A program made the translations under genes and the position numbers. Below are positions 38,045 to 48,692 of a stretch of 64,000 bases of DNA, piece after piece (the stretch's first letter is position 1; every line of letters starts with the position of its first letter). This DNA comes from Gilliamella sp. Pas-s25 (GTDB lineage: Bacteria; Pseudomonadota; Gammaproteobacteria; Enterobacterales; Orbaceae): contig NZ_WTEV01000001.1 in assembly GCF_009795885.1 (NCBI RefSeq), positions 1 through 64,000 of the forward strand, read 5' to 3'. A model generated the notes under the pieces. That model searched no databases and was not told the DNA's origin. It worked only from the letters and a program-made list of their open reading frames with translations.

Positions 38045-39226
38045 TTATAAAATGGTTTTATTATTCCACAATTTTCTAGAATAAAGACAGAAAAATAACA
38101 ATGCAATAATAACGAAAGCTGCGCCAACAAAACCAATATCTTCCTTTGATAGTAAAATTAATACTTTACTGCCTATAAAAGCGCCTCCGCCTATTCCAAT
38201 ATTGTAAATACCTGAATAGACCGATGTAGCAATATCGGTTGCATCGGGCGCTGCATCAATCACTTTGCTTTGCATGACCATGCCAATAATGGTAATCGAA
38301 AGCCCCCAAATCAAACATTGAATGATTGCGGTATAAAGCGTGAATGAACAGACATAAAGCGATAATAAACAAATGATCAATGACAACATAGGCATCACTA
38401 ATATGGCGGTTGGATTTTTTTCGGCATATCTTGCAAAAATAACACTGCCAATCATGCCTGAAAAACCGACCACTAACAATAAAGCGACGATAACATTTTG
38501 ACTAAATCCGCCAACATCTTTCATAAATGGCGTGATATAAGTATAAGCAGTAAAGTGGCCAGCAATAATAATGGCTATTAATAGATAAATGTTAAGCAGT
38601 ATTGGCCGTTTTAATACCGTTGGAATATCTTTGATAGAGATAATATCCATGCTTGGTACAGTAGGTAATAAACGGAGCAGTAATATCATCACGCAAAAAG
38701 CGATACCAGCAATACATAAAAAAGTCACGCGCCAGCCAACGAGTTGCCCTATGATGGTACCAATTGGGATTCCTAGGATGGTTGCCATCGATACGCCAAT
38801 AACAATAAAGCCCATTGCTTTAGCTTTTTTACCATTAGGTGCTAATCGAACTGCAAGCGGTGTTGTAATTGCCCAAAATACCGCATGTGCACAAGCAATG
38901 CCAATCCTTGCTGCCATCAGACTGTAAAAATCCCACGCAAATCCGGCTAAAATATGGCTACCAATAAATAGGCAAAATAGAAAAATTAGTAGTTTTCTTC
39001 GCTCCATTTTTGACGTTAATACTGTGAGTGGCAATGATAATAACGAAACAGACCATGCATAAATGGTGAGTAATAATCCAGCATGAGCAACATCCATTGA
39101 AAAGCTTTCAGCAATATTAGGTAATAATCCAACAGGTACAAATTCCGTTGTATTAAAAATAAATGCCGCAAATGCAAGGCAAAGAATTGATGACCAAATA
39201 CGAGATCGGTTAATACTATTATTCAT
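38045..39226 (-). CDS. SotB/YdeA-like sugar efflux MFS transporter
   Basis: 393 residues, 12 hydrophobic helices, DHA1 family. The N-terminus F-N-T-T-E-F-V-P-V-G-L-L and the loop R-I-G-I-A-C-A-H-A-V-F-W-A-I-T-T match SotB/YdeA arabinose and IPTG exporters. Monocistronic, convergent with uup. Substrate inferred from family only. Confidence 0.8.
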   Translation of the reverse strand: MNNSINRSRIWSSILCLAFAAFIFNTTEFVPVGLLPNIAESFSMDVAHAGLLLTIYAWSVSLLSLPLTVLTSKMERRKLLIFLFCLFIGSHILAGFAWDFYSLMAARIGIACAHAVFWAITTPLAVRLAPNGKKAKAMGFIVIGVSMATILGIPIGTIIGQLVGWRVTFLCIAGIAFCVMILLLRLLPTVPSMDIISIKDIPTVLKRPILLNIYLLIAIIIAGHFTAYTYITPFMKDVGGFSQNVIVALLLVVGFSGMIGSVIFARYAEKNPTAILVMPMLSLIICLLSLYVCSFTLYTAIIQCLIWGLSITIIGMVMQSKVIDAAPDATDIATSVYSGIYNIGIGGGAFIGSKVLILLSKEDIGFVGAAFVIIALLFFCLYSRKLWNNKTIL

Positions 39227-39367
39227 GATTAAGATTATGGAGGAGGTATGTTTTTATTGGATTATAACTGAATAATTTTGTCTATTAAATAGCTGCTATC
39301 AATAAATCTTAAATTAAATCATCGCCACCACTATTGGCAGAGGATGGCGATGTATTATTGCTTTGAT

Positions 39368-39880
39368 TTATGCTAACGCTTTAGCCGCCGCTAGGGCTTT
39401 GTCATAATTAGGTTCAGAAGACGTTTCTTTAACATATTCAACATAAGCAATTTTGTCATTTTTATCAATGACAAATATGGCTCGGGAAAGTAAGCGTAGC
39501 TCTTCAATAACAGTGCCATATTTTAAACCAAAATCCAGATCTTTATGATCAGAAGTGACTTTGACCGCATCAATGCCTTCAGCCGCACAATAGCGATTTA
39601 ATGCAAAAGGTAAATCAACACTAATTGAAAATATCACGGTATCTTTTAGTTTTGCTGCTTCTACATTGAAACGGTGAACTTGGGCACTACATACCGAAGT
39701 ATCAATGGATGGTACCGAATTAATAATCCTGATTTTACCTTTAAAATCGGATAATTTAATGGGCTTCATTGCTAAATCTTGCACGATAAAATCGGGTGCT
39801 ATGTCACCAACGTTGATTTTTGGACCTAACAAAGTAATAGGGGCTCCGCGCATAGTAACTTCATTAACTCTTTTTTGCAT
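39368..39880 (-). CDS. tpx: Thiol peroxidase Tpx
   Basis: 170 residues from ATG 39880, which has AGGAAAC upstream; the longer frame to 39949 lacks support. Periplasmic or cytoplasmic atypical 2-Cys peroxiredoxin reducing lipid hydroperoxides. Peroxidatic Cys in S-I-D-T-S-V-C-S-A-Q and resolving Cys in N-R-Y-C-A-A-E-G. V-T-M-R-G-A-P begins the family fold. Confidence 0.94.
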   Translation of the reverse strand: MQKRVNEVTMRGAPITLLGPKINVGDIAPDFIVQDLAMKPIKLSDFKGKIRIINSVPSIDTSVCSAQVHRFNVEAAKLKDTVIFSISVDLPFALNRYCAAEGIDAVKVTSDHKDLDFGLKYGTVIEELRLLSRAIFVIDKNDKIAYVEYVKETSSEPNYDKALAAAKALA

Positions 39881-40164
39881 AACTGTTTCCTTTGGGGATA
39901 ATAATCGTGTTGTAATAAATTTCAGTGTTGATAGGATAACGACGTTCAATGCATTAAAGTTATTGCACCTATTGGCGTTAATTCAATATAGACCCAAACA
40001 GGCTACAGAGCAATAGCATTATCATGTTTTAAGTGATGAATTAGCCAATTTCAATTATTGTTAATAGTGTTGCTATTTAATGTAATTAAATTATTTCTGT
40101 TTTGTATGTTTATTAGACAATGGTATATAATGCCATCACCTTTCTTTATTCTTATATCAACATT

Positions 40165-40518
40165 ATGAATCAATTATTTATTACTGTCTGTTTACTGACT
40201 TTTAGTAATATTTTTATGACTTTTGCGTGGTATGGGCATTTGCGGTTTTTACATAACCAAGTTTGGCTAGTGGCAGTGTTTGCTAGCTGGGGAATTGCGT
40301 TATTTGAATATTTATTGCAAGTGCCTGCTAATCGCATTGGTTTTCAGGTTGCTAGCGCAGGTCAATTAAAGATTATTCAGGAAGTAATTAGTTTGTCTGT
40401 TTTTATCCCTTTTTCAATTTATATTTTAAAAGAGCCATTTAAGACAGACTATATTTGGGCTGGCTTGTGTCTTTTAGGTGCGGTATTTTTTATGTTCCGC
40501 GATAAGATTTTTGCTTAA
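40165..40518 (+). CDS. DUF486/DMT-family small membrane protein
   Basis: 117 residues from ATG 40165, with four hydrophobic helices. Conserved pattern F-M-T-F-A-W-Y-G-H-L, A-S-W-G-I-A-L-F-E-Y, Q-V-P-A-N-R-I-G and Q-L-K-I-I-Q-E-V. DUF486 members resemble small multidrug resistance transporters; function not established. Convergent with mrp. Confidence 0.82.
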   Translation: MNQLFITVCLLTFSNIFMTFAWYGHLRFLHNQVWLVAVFASWGIALFEYLLQVPANRIGFQVASAGQLKIIQEVISLSVFIPFSIYILKEPFKTDYIWAGLCLLGAVFFMFRDKIFA

Positions 40519-40689
40519 TTTTATGTTAAAAAACATGATAAATATTGAGCATATTTGTTACGGTAATGCTCTAAATTAGCCTTTCAAATATTCCATATAT
40601 TGCGTGGTTGATTGTGATGATGTTATACCAAATTAATCATAAAATATTAATAGCATTGGCTGTTGTTGACAGCCAAGCTTATTCTTTAG

Positions 40690-41763
40690 TTATAGCGCCT
40701 TAAATGAAATATCCGGTAAAATTGCTTCGCCTTGCCAATATAGCTCACTGGCAATGCGCCCAGCAATTTGGCAATAAAGTTGGGTAAATTCGCTATCAGG
40801 GTGGCTAATAACAGTAGGTTGCCCTGTATCGAGATCTTGACGTAATATTTTATGAAGTGGTATTTGTCCGAGCAATTTTGTTTGATATTGCTCAGCTAGA
40901 CGCTGTGCTCCACCTTCGCCAAAAATAGCTTCGTGATGACCACAATTTTCGCAAATGTGATAGCTCATATTTTCAATAATGCCTAGCGTTGGGATGTTGA
41001 CTTTATTAAACATGGTCATGCCTTTTTTGGCATCAATTAATGCGATATCTTGCGGTGTACTGACAATAATTGCAGCCGTTACTGGAATACTTTGTGCTAG
41101 GGTTAATTGGATGTCCCCAGTTCCTGGAGGCATATCAATAACCAAATAATCAAGTTCAGGCCATAATGTATCTTGTAATATTTGTAGTAATGCCTTGCTT
41201 GCCATTGGTCCACGCCATACCATGGCGCTATGTGGATCGACTAAATAACCAATGGAGTTACTGGCTAATCCGTGTGCCATAATTGGGGTCATGTGTTTAT
41301 TGTCAGGTGTTAAGGGTTGCTGTTTTTCTGTGCCCAACATGGTGGGAATTGAAGGTCCATAAATATCCGCATCTAAAATACCTACTTTGGCTCCTTGTTT
41401 TTGTAAAGCTAGTGCAAGATTGACAGCTGTTGATGATTTGCCCACGCCACCTTTTCCTGAACTTATGGCGATAATATTTTTGACATTGTTAATGGCTTGT
41501 TGGTCATTAGCGCGTTTTAATGTGGCAATTTTATATTCAATGTGCCAGTCAACGTCATTAATGCCGTTAAGCTTTAGTAATTTTGGGGTGGCTATTTTTT
41601 TTAACTCATCAAAAGCGTTTTGCCAAGCAAAGGGCATGGCTAAGTGGATAGATAAGTTTTGATTAACTAATTCGCATTTTGTTACTGCGCTAAGTTCAAG
41701 CAAATTTTTTTGTAAGGTTGAATGAGTAAAATTCTCAAGAATATTTTCTACTTCAATGTTCAT
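40690..41763 (-). CDS. mrp: Iron-sulfur cluster carrier ATPase Mrp/ApbC
   Basis: About 357 residues from ATG 41763. N-terminal MIP18-like domain (1-90), then the deviant Walker A S-S-G-K-G-G-V-G-K-S-S-T, D-A-D-I-Y-G-P-S and the C-x-x-C cluster site E-N-C-G-H-H. Delivers Fe-S clusters to target proteins in the cytosol. Divergent from metG, as in many enteric bacteria. Confidence 0.94.
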   Translation of the reverse strand: MNIEVENILENFTHSTLQKNLLELSAVTKCELVNQNLSIHLAMPFAWQNAFDELKKIATPKLLKLNGINDVDWHIEYKIATLKRANDQQAINNVKNIIAISSGKGGVGKSSTAVNLALALQKQGAKVGILDADIYGPSIPTMLGTEKQQPLTPDNKHMTPIMAHGLASNSIGYLVDPHSAMVWRGPMASKALLQILQDTLWPELDYLVIDMPPGTGDIQLTLAQSIPVTAAIIVSTPQDIALIDAKKGMTMFNKVNIPTLGIIENMSYHICENCGHHEAIFGEGGAQRLAEQYQTKLLGQIPLHKILRQDLDTGQPTVISHPDSEFTQLYCQIAGRIASELYWQGEAILPDISFKAL

Positions 41764-42014
41764 TATTATTATCTCGTTGTACATTAATATTTATACTTGC
41801 TTCATTTCCCATGATCCTCCTTTAAAGAGGTGGAACATAATCAATGGCAAAGATGTAAAAAGTATATTATTTTACATTTTCGAAAAAAGATTATTTGCCA
41901 TTTACAAAGTGAATCGAGTATAGAAATTTCATCAAATTATGGCATAAATCTAGCGATAATCCCACGATTGATGTACTATTTCTGCCATTATGTAATAAAG
42001 GGTAATAAATCAAC

Positions 42015-44042
42015 ATGACAACTCAACGCAAAATATTGGTGACTTGCGCACTGCCTTATGCCAATGGTGCAATTCACTTAGGTCATATGCTTGAACATAT
42101 TCAAGCTGATGTATGGGTACGTTATCAACGTATGCGTGGTAATGAGATCTATTTTATCTGTGCTGACGATGCGCATGGCACGCCAATTATGCTTAAAGCG
42201 CAACAACTTGGCATTACGCCTGAACAGATGATTAGTGAAGTAAAAACTGAGCATCAGCGTGATTTTGCTGGATTTAATATTAGTTATGATAATTACCATT
42301 CAACTCATAGCTCAGAAAATCGTGAAATATCAGCGCAAATTTATAAGCGTTTAAAAGCCAATGGTTATATTAAAACCAAAGTCATTTCACAGCTATTTGA
42401 TCCTGAAAAACAGATGTTTTTGCCAGATCGCTTTGTAAAAGGTACTTGTCCACGTTGTAAAGCCCCAGATCAATATGGCGATAACTGTGAAGTGTGTAGT
42501 GCAACTTACAACCCGATTGATTTAATTAATCCTAAGTCTGTAGTTTCAGGGGCGACGCCAATTTTAAAAGAGTCAGAACATTTCTTTTTCGATCTGCCGG
42601 CTTTTTCAACTATGTTACAAGAGTGGATTCGCTCTGGAACACTACAAGAGCAAGTCGCTAATAAAATGCAAGAGTGGTTTGAATCAGGCTTACAGCCGTG
42701 GGATATTAGCCGTGATGCTCCTTATTTTGGTTTTGAAATCCCCGATGCGCCAGGTAAATATTTTTATGTCTGGTTAGATGCACCAATTGGTTATATGGGC
42801 TCTTTTTTAAACTACTGCAATACACAAAATAAACCAATTTTTGATGAGTTTTGGAATAAAGATTCAAGCACTGAGCTTTATCACTTTATTGGTAAAGATA
42901 TTGTTTACTTTCATAGTCTATTTTGGCCAGCAATGCTAGAGGGTAGTGAACATCGCAAACCATCGAATATTTTTGTGCATGGTTATGTGACTGTTGACGG
43001 TGCAAAAATGTCTAAATCACGAGGCACTTTTATTCAAGCAAGTACCTATTTAAAACATTTAGATCCTGATTGCTTACGCTATTATTACGCCGCTAAACTG
43101 TCACCACATATTGATGATATTGATTTAAATTTAGAAGACTTTGTGCAACGTGTAAATAGCGATTTAGTTAACAAAGTTGTTAATATTGCTTCACGTTCGG
43201 CTGGATTTATTTATAAACGCTTTGACGGCAAATTATCGGATAATGTAGCTGAACCAGCACTTTATGCGTATTTTGTTGAAAAGTCTCAAATCATTGCTGA
43301 TTATTTTGAGCAACGTGAATCAGGTAAGGCGATTCGTGAAATTATGGCACTTGCTGACGAAGCTAATCGTTATATTGATGAAAAAGCGCCATGGGTAGTT
43401 GCTAAACAAGAAGGGCAAGATCAAACATTGCAAGATATTTGCTCAATGGGTATTCACCTATTCCGTATTTTAATGACCTATTTAAAACCAATAGTGCCTT
43501 CATTAGCTGAGCGAACAGAAGCATTTTTAAATAGCAAATTAGAATGGAATACCATTGCTAATGCGTTAACTAGCCATAAAATTAATCAGTTTAAAGCCCT
43601 ATTTAACCGTATTGATATGGATAAAATTACTGCCATGATTGAAGAAACAAAAGAGCAAGCTGCCCTAGCAACACCAGCTAAAACAAATGTTGCTGAACCT
43701 ATTGCCGATACGATTAATTTTGACGATTTTGCCAAAGTTGATATGCGTGTTGCTTTAATTAAACATGCTTGTTTTGTTGAAGGATCCGATAAATTACTCC
43801 AGTTGACGCTTGATATTGGTGATGAAACCCGTAATGTGTTTTCAGGCATCAAGCAGTTTTATCCTGATCCAGAAGTACTAATTGGGCGTTTAACCATTAT
43901 GATTGCCAATTTAGCGCCTCGTAAAATGCGATTTGGTGTTTCAGAAGGTATGGTGATTTGTGCCAGTGGTAAAGATGATGGTGACGGCGTGTACTTGTTA
44001 TCGCCAGATAGTGGTGCTAAACCGGGAATGCGCATTTCGTAA
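42015..44042 (+). CDS. metG: Methionyl-tRNA synthetase
   Basis: 675 residues, the long dimeric form. HIGH motif H-L-G-H near residue 22, zinc site C-P-R-C...C-E-V-C, KMSKS loop A-K-M-S-K-S-R-G near 333, and a C-terminal tRNA-binding EMAP-like domain (from about 575) with D-M-R-V-A. Charges elongator and initiator tRNA-Met. Followed by a strong hairpin. Confidence 0.97.
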   Translation: MTTQRKILVTCALPYANGAIHLGHMLEHIQADVWVRYQRMRGNEIYFICADDAHGTPIMLKAQQLGITPEQMISEVKTEHQRDFAGFNISYDNYHSTHSSENREISAQIYKRLKANGYIKTKVISQLFDPEKQMFLPDRFVKGTCPRCKAPDQYGDNCEVCSATYNPIDLINPKSVVSGATPILKESEHFFFDLPAFSTMLQEWIRSGTLQEQVANKMQEWFESGLQPWDISRDAPYFGFEIPDAPGKYFYVWLDAPIGYMGSFLNYCNTQNKPIFDEFWNKDSSTELYHFIGKDIVYFHSLFWPAMLEGSEHRKPSNIFVHGYVTVDGAKMSKSRGTFIQASTYLKHLDPDCLRYYYAAKLSPHIDDIDLNLEDFVQRVNSDLVNKVVNIASRSAGFIYKRFDGKLSDNVAEPALYAYFVEKSQIIADYFEQRESGKAIREIMALADEANRYIDEKAPWVVAKQEGQDQTLQDICSMGIHLFRILMTYLKPIVPSLAERTEAFLNSKLEWNTIANALTSHKINQFKALFNRIDMDKITAMIEETKEQAALATPAKTNVAEPIADTINFDDFAKVDMRVALIKHACFVEGSDKLLQLTLDIGDETRNVFSGIKQFYPDPEVLIGRLTIMIANLAPRKMRFGVSEGMVICASGKDDGDGVYLLSPDSGAKPGMRIS

Positions 44043-44067
44043 TTTTAATTCTTATCATGCAAAAAAT

Positions 44068-44104
44068 GCATCTTAGCAAGCTAATGTGCTTGTTAAGATG
44101 TTTT
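44068..44104 (+). terminator. metG terminator
   Basis: GCATCTTAGCAAGC, loop, GCTTGTTAAGATG followed by TTTT, 26 bp past the stop. One-base imperfection in the stem. Confidence 0.75.
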
Positions 44105-44327
44105 ATAAAACTACGTGTTTTAGTATAACAAGTTGATCTGTTTACATTGTTGGATAAAGCAACATAATAGATAGCCATTGAAATAAAAATATCTGAAAAT
44201 TAAATTAATTGATAGGTCTCTATTTTTATCGAAATTGGCAATTAAAATAACGATTGCCAAAGCTCTATTTTTTTAAAAATCATATTTTTCCGTTTGATTT
44301 AACATTGCATGTAAATTTGTTATTTCC

Positions 44328-45113
44328 TTACTTTTGATTTTCTGACGGATTTCCTGAATAAGGAAATATGTTGTCTTTTAGTGAAAAAGTGAAATCTTTT
44401 GTATTAATCTCACCAATAACTTTGTTGCTATCGTATAAAGCCAGTAAAAAATCGGCCATTTGCTTTGCTGTATGGTACTTGGTAAAACTTTCATCATAAT
44501 TATATTTATTGACATTATTGGCTTTTTCACCAAATTCTGTTTTTGTCGCAGCCGGAGCTAACACCTTTGCGGTTAATTGGGCGTTAGCTTGCTTTAATTC
44601 CTGTGCTAGCCCTTCGGTAAAGGCATTGACATAGAATTTTGTTGCGCAATAGGTTACCGCATTAGGAACGAGTGTATATCCGCCACGGGAGGAGATGTTT
44701 ATTAGTTGTGTCCCAGATTCATTTTGATATTTACGTACATACAGTGTTGAAAAAATTGTTAGGACTTCAATATTTAAATGAAGCATTGATTCGATTTTTT
44801 CTAAATCTTGATCGCTAACACTGCCGTAATGACCAAAACCGGCATTATTAATCCATGTTTCAATAAAATAGTTGTCTAAATCATTAAAAAGGGAATGAGC
44901 GTTGGTTGGTTGTGATAAATCACAAAGTTTTATAATTACTTCTAATGCTGGGGCAATTTTTGCAATTTCTTGTTGTAAAAGTGCCAAATTTTCTTGTCTT
45001 CTTGCAATAACAATAAGGTTTTTATTTCGTTTTGCAAAAGCAATAGCTGTTGCATAACCTATGCCTGAACTTGCGCCGGTTATGACGGTATATTTTTTAT
45101 GTGTATTGGTCAT
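44328..45113 (-). CDS. Short-chain dehydrogenase/reductase
   Basis: 261 residues. G-A-S-S-G-I-G-Y at residues 13-20, N-N-A-G-F-G near 90, N-I-S-S-R-G-G-Y and Y-C-A-T-K-F-Y-V (catalytic Tyr/Lys). DltE/YqjQ-like classical SDR, NADP preference suggested by A-R-R-Q-E. Lies divergent from the LysR regulator, with a short dehydrogenase remnant between; such SDR/LysR pairs often form a regulator-target unit. Substrate unknown. Confidence 0.85.
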   Translation of the reverse strand: MTNTHKKYTVITGASSGIGYATAIAFAKRNKNLIVIARRQENLALLQQEIAKIAPALEVIIKLCDLSQPTNAHSLFNDLDNYFIETWINNAGFGHYGSVSDQDLEKIESMLHLNIEVLTIFSTLYVRKYQNESGTQLINISSRGGYTLVPNAVTYCATKFYVNAFTEGLAQELKQANAQLTAKVLAPAATKTEFGEKANNVNKYNYDESFTKYHTAKQMADFLLALYDSNKVIGEINTKDFTFSLKDNIFPYSGNPSENQK

Positions 45114-45235
45114 TTTTATTTCCTCTAATATTTTAAATATCTGTATTTAATTAAAAGCATTCAAACTATTAAATATATGATAAATATAACTTTATTCTAC
45201 TGGAAGGTGGACTCATTTTGGTCTTTTATATTTTT

Positions 45236-45331
45236 TTATTGGTTATTTGTTTGCCATGAATTATGTGGTACTTCAACTTCTTTAGAGGCTTGACTTACAA
45301 ATCCTGCCCCTATAATGCCGATTTTTTTCAT
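45236..45331 (-). pseudogene. Remnant of an NAD(P)-binding oxidoreductase
   Basis: A 31-codon frame starts K-K-I-G-I-I-G-A-G-F-V-S-Q-A, the dinucleotide-binding start typical of F420-dependent NADP oxidoreductase-like proteins. It then jumps to E-V-E-V-P-H-N-S-W and stops. Most of the gene appears deleted. It sits between the SDR and LysR genes. Confidence 0.5.
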
Positions 45332-45440
45332 ATATTTACCCTGTTTTTATTTGTTTACTTGATTTGCGTTATAATATTTATAAAATAAAAGATAGTAAAT
45401 GGCTTTAAAATTGTTTTATTAACAACTGGAGATTGGCAAT

Positions 45441-46331
45441 ATGGATCTTTTTAGAAGTATGAAAGCTTTTGTATTGACTGTGAAGACAGGTTCATTTGCA
45501 TCGGCATCTATCTCATTAAATACCTCTCCGCAAATGGTTGCGAAATATATTCTTTTTTTAGAAACTCAATTAGGGTTAAAGTTACTTAATCGAACAACAC
45601 GTTCACAAAATCTTACCGAATTTGGTAAGCAGTATTATGAGCGCTGTGTGAGTATTTTAGGTGAAGTTAAAGCCACCTCTATGCTTGCGCAACAGTTTTT
45701 AGATAAACCTAGCGGTGTGCTTAGAATTAGTGCACCATTTACTTTTGGTAATTTTACTTTAGTGCCATTAATTAGTAGTTTTATGAAGTGTTATCCCCAA
45801 ATTAGTGTCGATATACAGTTAAGTGATCGTTATGTCGATTTAGTTAAGGACGGTTTTGATATCGCTTTTCGGATTGGTGATTTGAGTGATTCAGGGCTTA
45901 TTGCTCGTAAACTTAATCCTCATCAACTTATTTTTGCTGCCTCACCAGATTATTTAGCGCAATATGGTGTTCCATTAATACCTGATGATTTGAAAAAGCA
46001 TCAATGCTTGATTTACCAATATGTGAATCAGAATAAAAAAGATCATGTTTGGCCGTTTATGATTAATGGTGAAATAGTTAATATTCCTATATCAGGGACA
46101 TTTCAAAGTAATCAGACTTCAGCGTTAGCGATAGCTGCGATTGAAGGGCTAGGTATCACCATGTTGCCAGAATCTATGTTACAAGAGCCAATTAAGCAGA
46201 AAAAATTATTTCCCATATTACAAAAATTTTTACCACCTGCCAAGCCGCTTAATATGCTTTATACTGCTGATCGTCAGCAACCACCAAAATTAAAAGTATT
46301 TATTGAATTTGTGTTGAATGCAATATCGTAA
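45441..46331 (+). CDS. LysR-family transcriptional regulator
   Basis: 296 residues. Winged helix at residues 1-60 with G-S-F-A-S-A-S-I-S-L-N-T-S-P-Q-M-V-A-K-Y-I and L-N-R-T-T-R. The effector domain (90-290) has G-L-I-A-R-K-L and G-L-G-I-T-M-L-P. Close to the AaeR/DsdC-like group that controls divergent oxidoreductase genes. The SDR at 44328 and the remnant between are the likely original targets. Confidence 0.87.
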   Translation: MDLFRSMKAFVLTVKTGSFASASISLNTSPQMVAKYILFLETQLGLKLLNRTTRSQNLTEFGKQYYERCVSILGEVKATSMLAQQFLDKPSGVLRISAPFTFGNFTLVPLISSFMKCYPQISVDIQLSDRYVDLVKDGFDIAFRIGDLSDSGLIARKLNPHQLIFAASPDYLAQYGVPLIPDDLKKHQCLIYQYVNQNKKDHVWPFMINGEIVNIPISGTFQSNQTSALAIAAIEGLGITMLPESMLQEPIKQKKLFPILQKFLPPAKPLNMLYTADRQQPPKLKVFIEFVLNAIS

Positions 46332-46354
46332 TAAGTGTGTTTTTTATACATAAT

Positions 46355-46381
46355 AAAAAAGGCGAACAAATCGCCTTTTTT
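46355..46381. terminator. Bidirectional terminator between lysR and tolC
   Basis: AAAAAAGGCGA, loop ACAAA, TCGCCTTTTT; 24 bp past the LysR stop and 27 bp before the tolC stop. Confidence 0.85.
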
Positions 46382-46407
46382 AACAGTTGTCATAAAAGAA
46401 CCAATCG

Positions 46408-47754
46408 TTATTTTATCGTCACTAACGTGCTCACTTCTTTACCTAACATATTGTTTAGATAAACTAAGTCGTTAGCAGTTAAGGTTCCCACTGCATATTT
46501 TAATTGGAGTAAGCTAGTTAGATAATTATATTTTGCATCAGATAAATTTCGTTTAGAATTGTATAGCTGGGTCGTTGCATTTAATACGTCAACAATTGTT
46601 CGTGTTCCAACTTGATAACCAGAATTAGTGGCTTCTAATGAACTTTGTGCAGAAACTACTGCTTGTTGATAAGCTTTGATTGCGCTTATTGATGATGAAA
46701 TATTGTTGTATGATGAACGTACTTGATTAATTACGCCACGATTAGTACTTTCTAGTTTTTCGCTGAAACTCACGTAATTTTGTTGTGCTTGTTCAACTTT
46801 AGACATTGTTGCACCACCCGAAAAGATTGGTAGATTTACACTAACACCAACATAGTTATTTCCTGAATAAGATTTACCACCATGTGCACCAGGCGCTATG
46901 TTATTACCATACCTATCAGTTTTATTCAAATTAGTTGATGCATCTACACTTGCTGTAGGCATATGACCTGCTTGTGAAAGTTTGATCTGTTCACGTGCGA
47001 TGTCTCGATTTAATTTCATTGTTAATAAATTAAGATTAGAAGCTTCGGATTGCTTTAACAATGTACTGATTTGCGTTGGGTTTTCCGTTCTAAAGGTGTT
47101 GGTGTTAACGCTTGCTAAATTAGAATAAAAACGACCGCTTACTTGACGTAAATCCTCGATCGCATTGTTTAGTTCATTTAATGCGTTAACTTGTTGTGCA
47201 ACAGTTAGGTCATAGTTAGCTTGGGCATTTTGTACATCAGTAATGGCGACTAAACCGACTTGGTGTTGTTGACGAGTTTGTTCTAACTGACGTCCAATGG
47301 CTTTTTTCTGGGCATCAATAAAGCTCAATGCATCCAGTGCTTTTAGTACATTAAAATAAGCAACAGAAGTATTTAAGATTAATGTTTGACCTTGGTATTG
47401 ATAAGCAATATCGGCAACACTTGCTTGTTTTTTTGTAATATCCAAGGCTTTCCAATTTGAGAAATTAAAAATGCTTTGAGATGCCGTTACTTGGTATAAA
47501 TTGCCACTTTTGGATTTTATACCACTGGTATCACGTCGACCATGAGTTACACCGTAAGAAGCACTTAAACCAACTTGCGGTAGTAAACTCGCTCGAGAAC
47601 CTGAAATTGCCGCGTATGCTTTATTTTTTTCAGCTAATGAACTGCGCAGATCTGGGTTAGTTTCTTTTGCTTGTTCATAAACTTGAATCAAATTTTCAGC
47701 AAAGACAGATTGACTTAATGCTAAGCCAATTAAAAAGGTTAAAGTTTTTTTCAT
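46408..47754 (-). CDS. tolC: Outer-membrane efflux channel TolC
   Basis: 448 residues. Signal peptide at residues 1-19 (cleavage after V-F-A), then the two-fold repeated outer-membrane efflux protein domain with long helices and Y-Q-V-G-T-R-T-I-V-D-V-L-N-A-T near the C-terminus. Forms the trimeric exit duct for pumps such as EmrAB (5496-8209). Divergent from nudF, as in E. coli. Confidence 0.93.
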   Translation of the reverse strand: MKKTLTFLIGLALSQSVFAENLIQVYEQAKETNPDLRSSLAEKNKAYAAISGSRASLLPQVGLSASYGVTHGRRDTSGIKSKSGNLYQVTASQSIFNFSNWKALDITKKQASVADIAYQYQGQTLILNTSVAYFNVLKALDALSFIDAQKKAIGRQLEQTRQQHQVGLVAITDVQNAQANYDLTVAQQVNALNELNNAIEDLRQVSGRFYSNLASVNTNTFRTENPTQISTLLKQSEASNLNLLTMKLNRDIAREQIKLSQAGHMPTASVDASTNLNKTDRYGNNIAPGAHGGKSYSGNNYVGVSVNLPIFSGGATMSKVEQAQQNYVSFSEKLESTNRGVINQVRSSYNNISSSISAIKAYQQAVVSAQSSLEATNSGYQVGTRTIVDVLNATTQLYNSKRNLSDAKYNYLTSLLQLKYAVGTLTANDLVYLNNMLGKEVSTLVTIK

Positions 47755-47893
47755 TAATCTTCTCTTTAAAAATCATTAAAATATAGTAGTATTTTTAATG
47801 GCGTAATTTTAACAGATAATTAGTATATAGTAAGCATAGTTTGCATGCCATTCGCACTTTTTATTCAAATTCATTTTAAAATCGAGAATATAT

Positions 47894-48523
47894 ATGAAAA
47901 TTAAAAATAATCCGGTACATTTTGACAAAAATGATGTATTTAATCTAACTAAACGAATCTTGTATAAAGGTTTTTTTTCTTTGTTTGAATATCGCTTTCA
48001 ATATCGCAAATTTGATGGCTCAATGAGCGAGGTTGTAACACGCGAAATTTTAGAACGTGGACATGCAGTTGTACTTTTAGCATATGATGCAAAACGTGAT
48101 GAAGTTGTGCTAATTGAACAAATCCGGATTGCCGCTATTGAAACGCAAGATAGTCCTTGGATGCTAGAACTCATTGCAGGCATGATGGATCATGAAAATG
48201 AATCATTTGAAGAAGTAGCAAAACGTGAAGCAATGGAGGAAGCTGGAGTCGTTATTGGTCGATGTAAACCTATCATCAGTTATTTAGCATCACCCGGTGG
48301 GTTAACAGAACAATTGCATATTTTAGTGGGTGAAGTCGATTCATCAACAGCCAAAGGTATTCATGGTCTTGATGAAGAAAGCGAAGATATTAAAGTTCAT
48401 GTTGTCGGTCGCAATCAAGCTTATCAATGGGTCAAAGATGGAGTGATTAACAATGCTGCATCAATTATTGCGCTTCAATGGTTAGAACTTAATTATCAGT
48501 TATTAAAAAAAGAGTGGGAATAA
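47894..48523 (+). CDS. nudF: ADP-ribose pyrophosphatase
   Basis: 209 residues. Nudix box G-M-M-D-H-E-N-E-S-F-E-E-V-A-K-R-E-A-M-E with E-E-A-G following, near residues 97-119. S-P-G-G-L-T-E is typical of ADP-ribose hydrolases. Upstream of cpdA; the intervening yqiB of E. coli is absent, leaving a 169-bp AT-rich gap. Confidence 0.93.
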   Translation: MKIKNNPVHFDKNDVFNLTKRILYKGFFSLFEYRFQYRKFDGSMSEVVTREILERGHAVVLLAYDAKRDEVVLIEQIRIAAIETQDSPWMLELIAGMMDHENESFEEVAKREAMEEAGVVIGRCKPIISYLASPGGLTEQLHILVGEVDSSTAKGIHGLDEESEDIKVHVVGRNQAYQWVKDGVINNAASIIALQWLELNYQLLKKEWE

Positions 48524-48692
48524 CTTTTTTAATATTCATATTTAATTATTTCTTTCATAAAAGTGTGATCTGTTTTACACTTTTGTATAACACTAAGATT
48601 TATAATAAAAATTATGTTGCCTGTCACAATGCTTGTTTTGTTGCTGACACTATTAACCATAATTATAGATTGATAAGTAATTGGAGTGAATT

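Noticed and set aside
41830-42018. 62-codon frame upstream of metG
   Set aside because: AT-rich, no ribosome site or motif, overlaps the metG start; likely chance.
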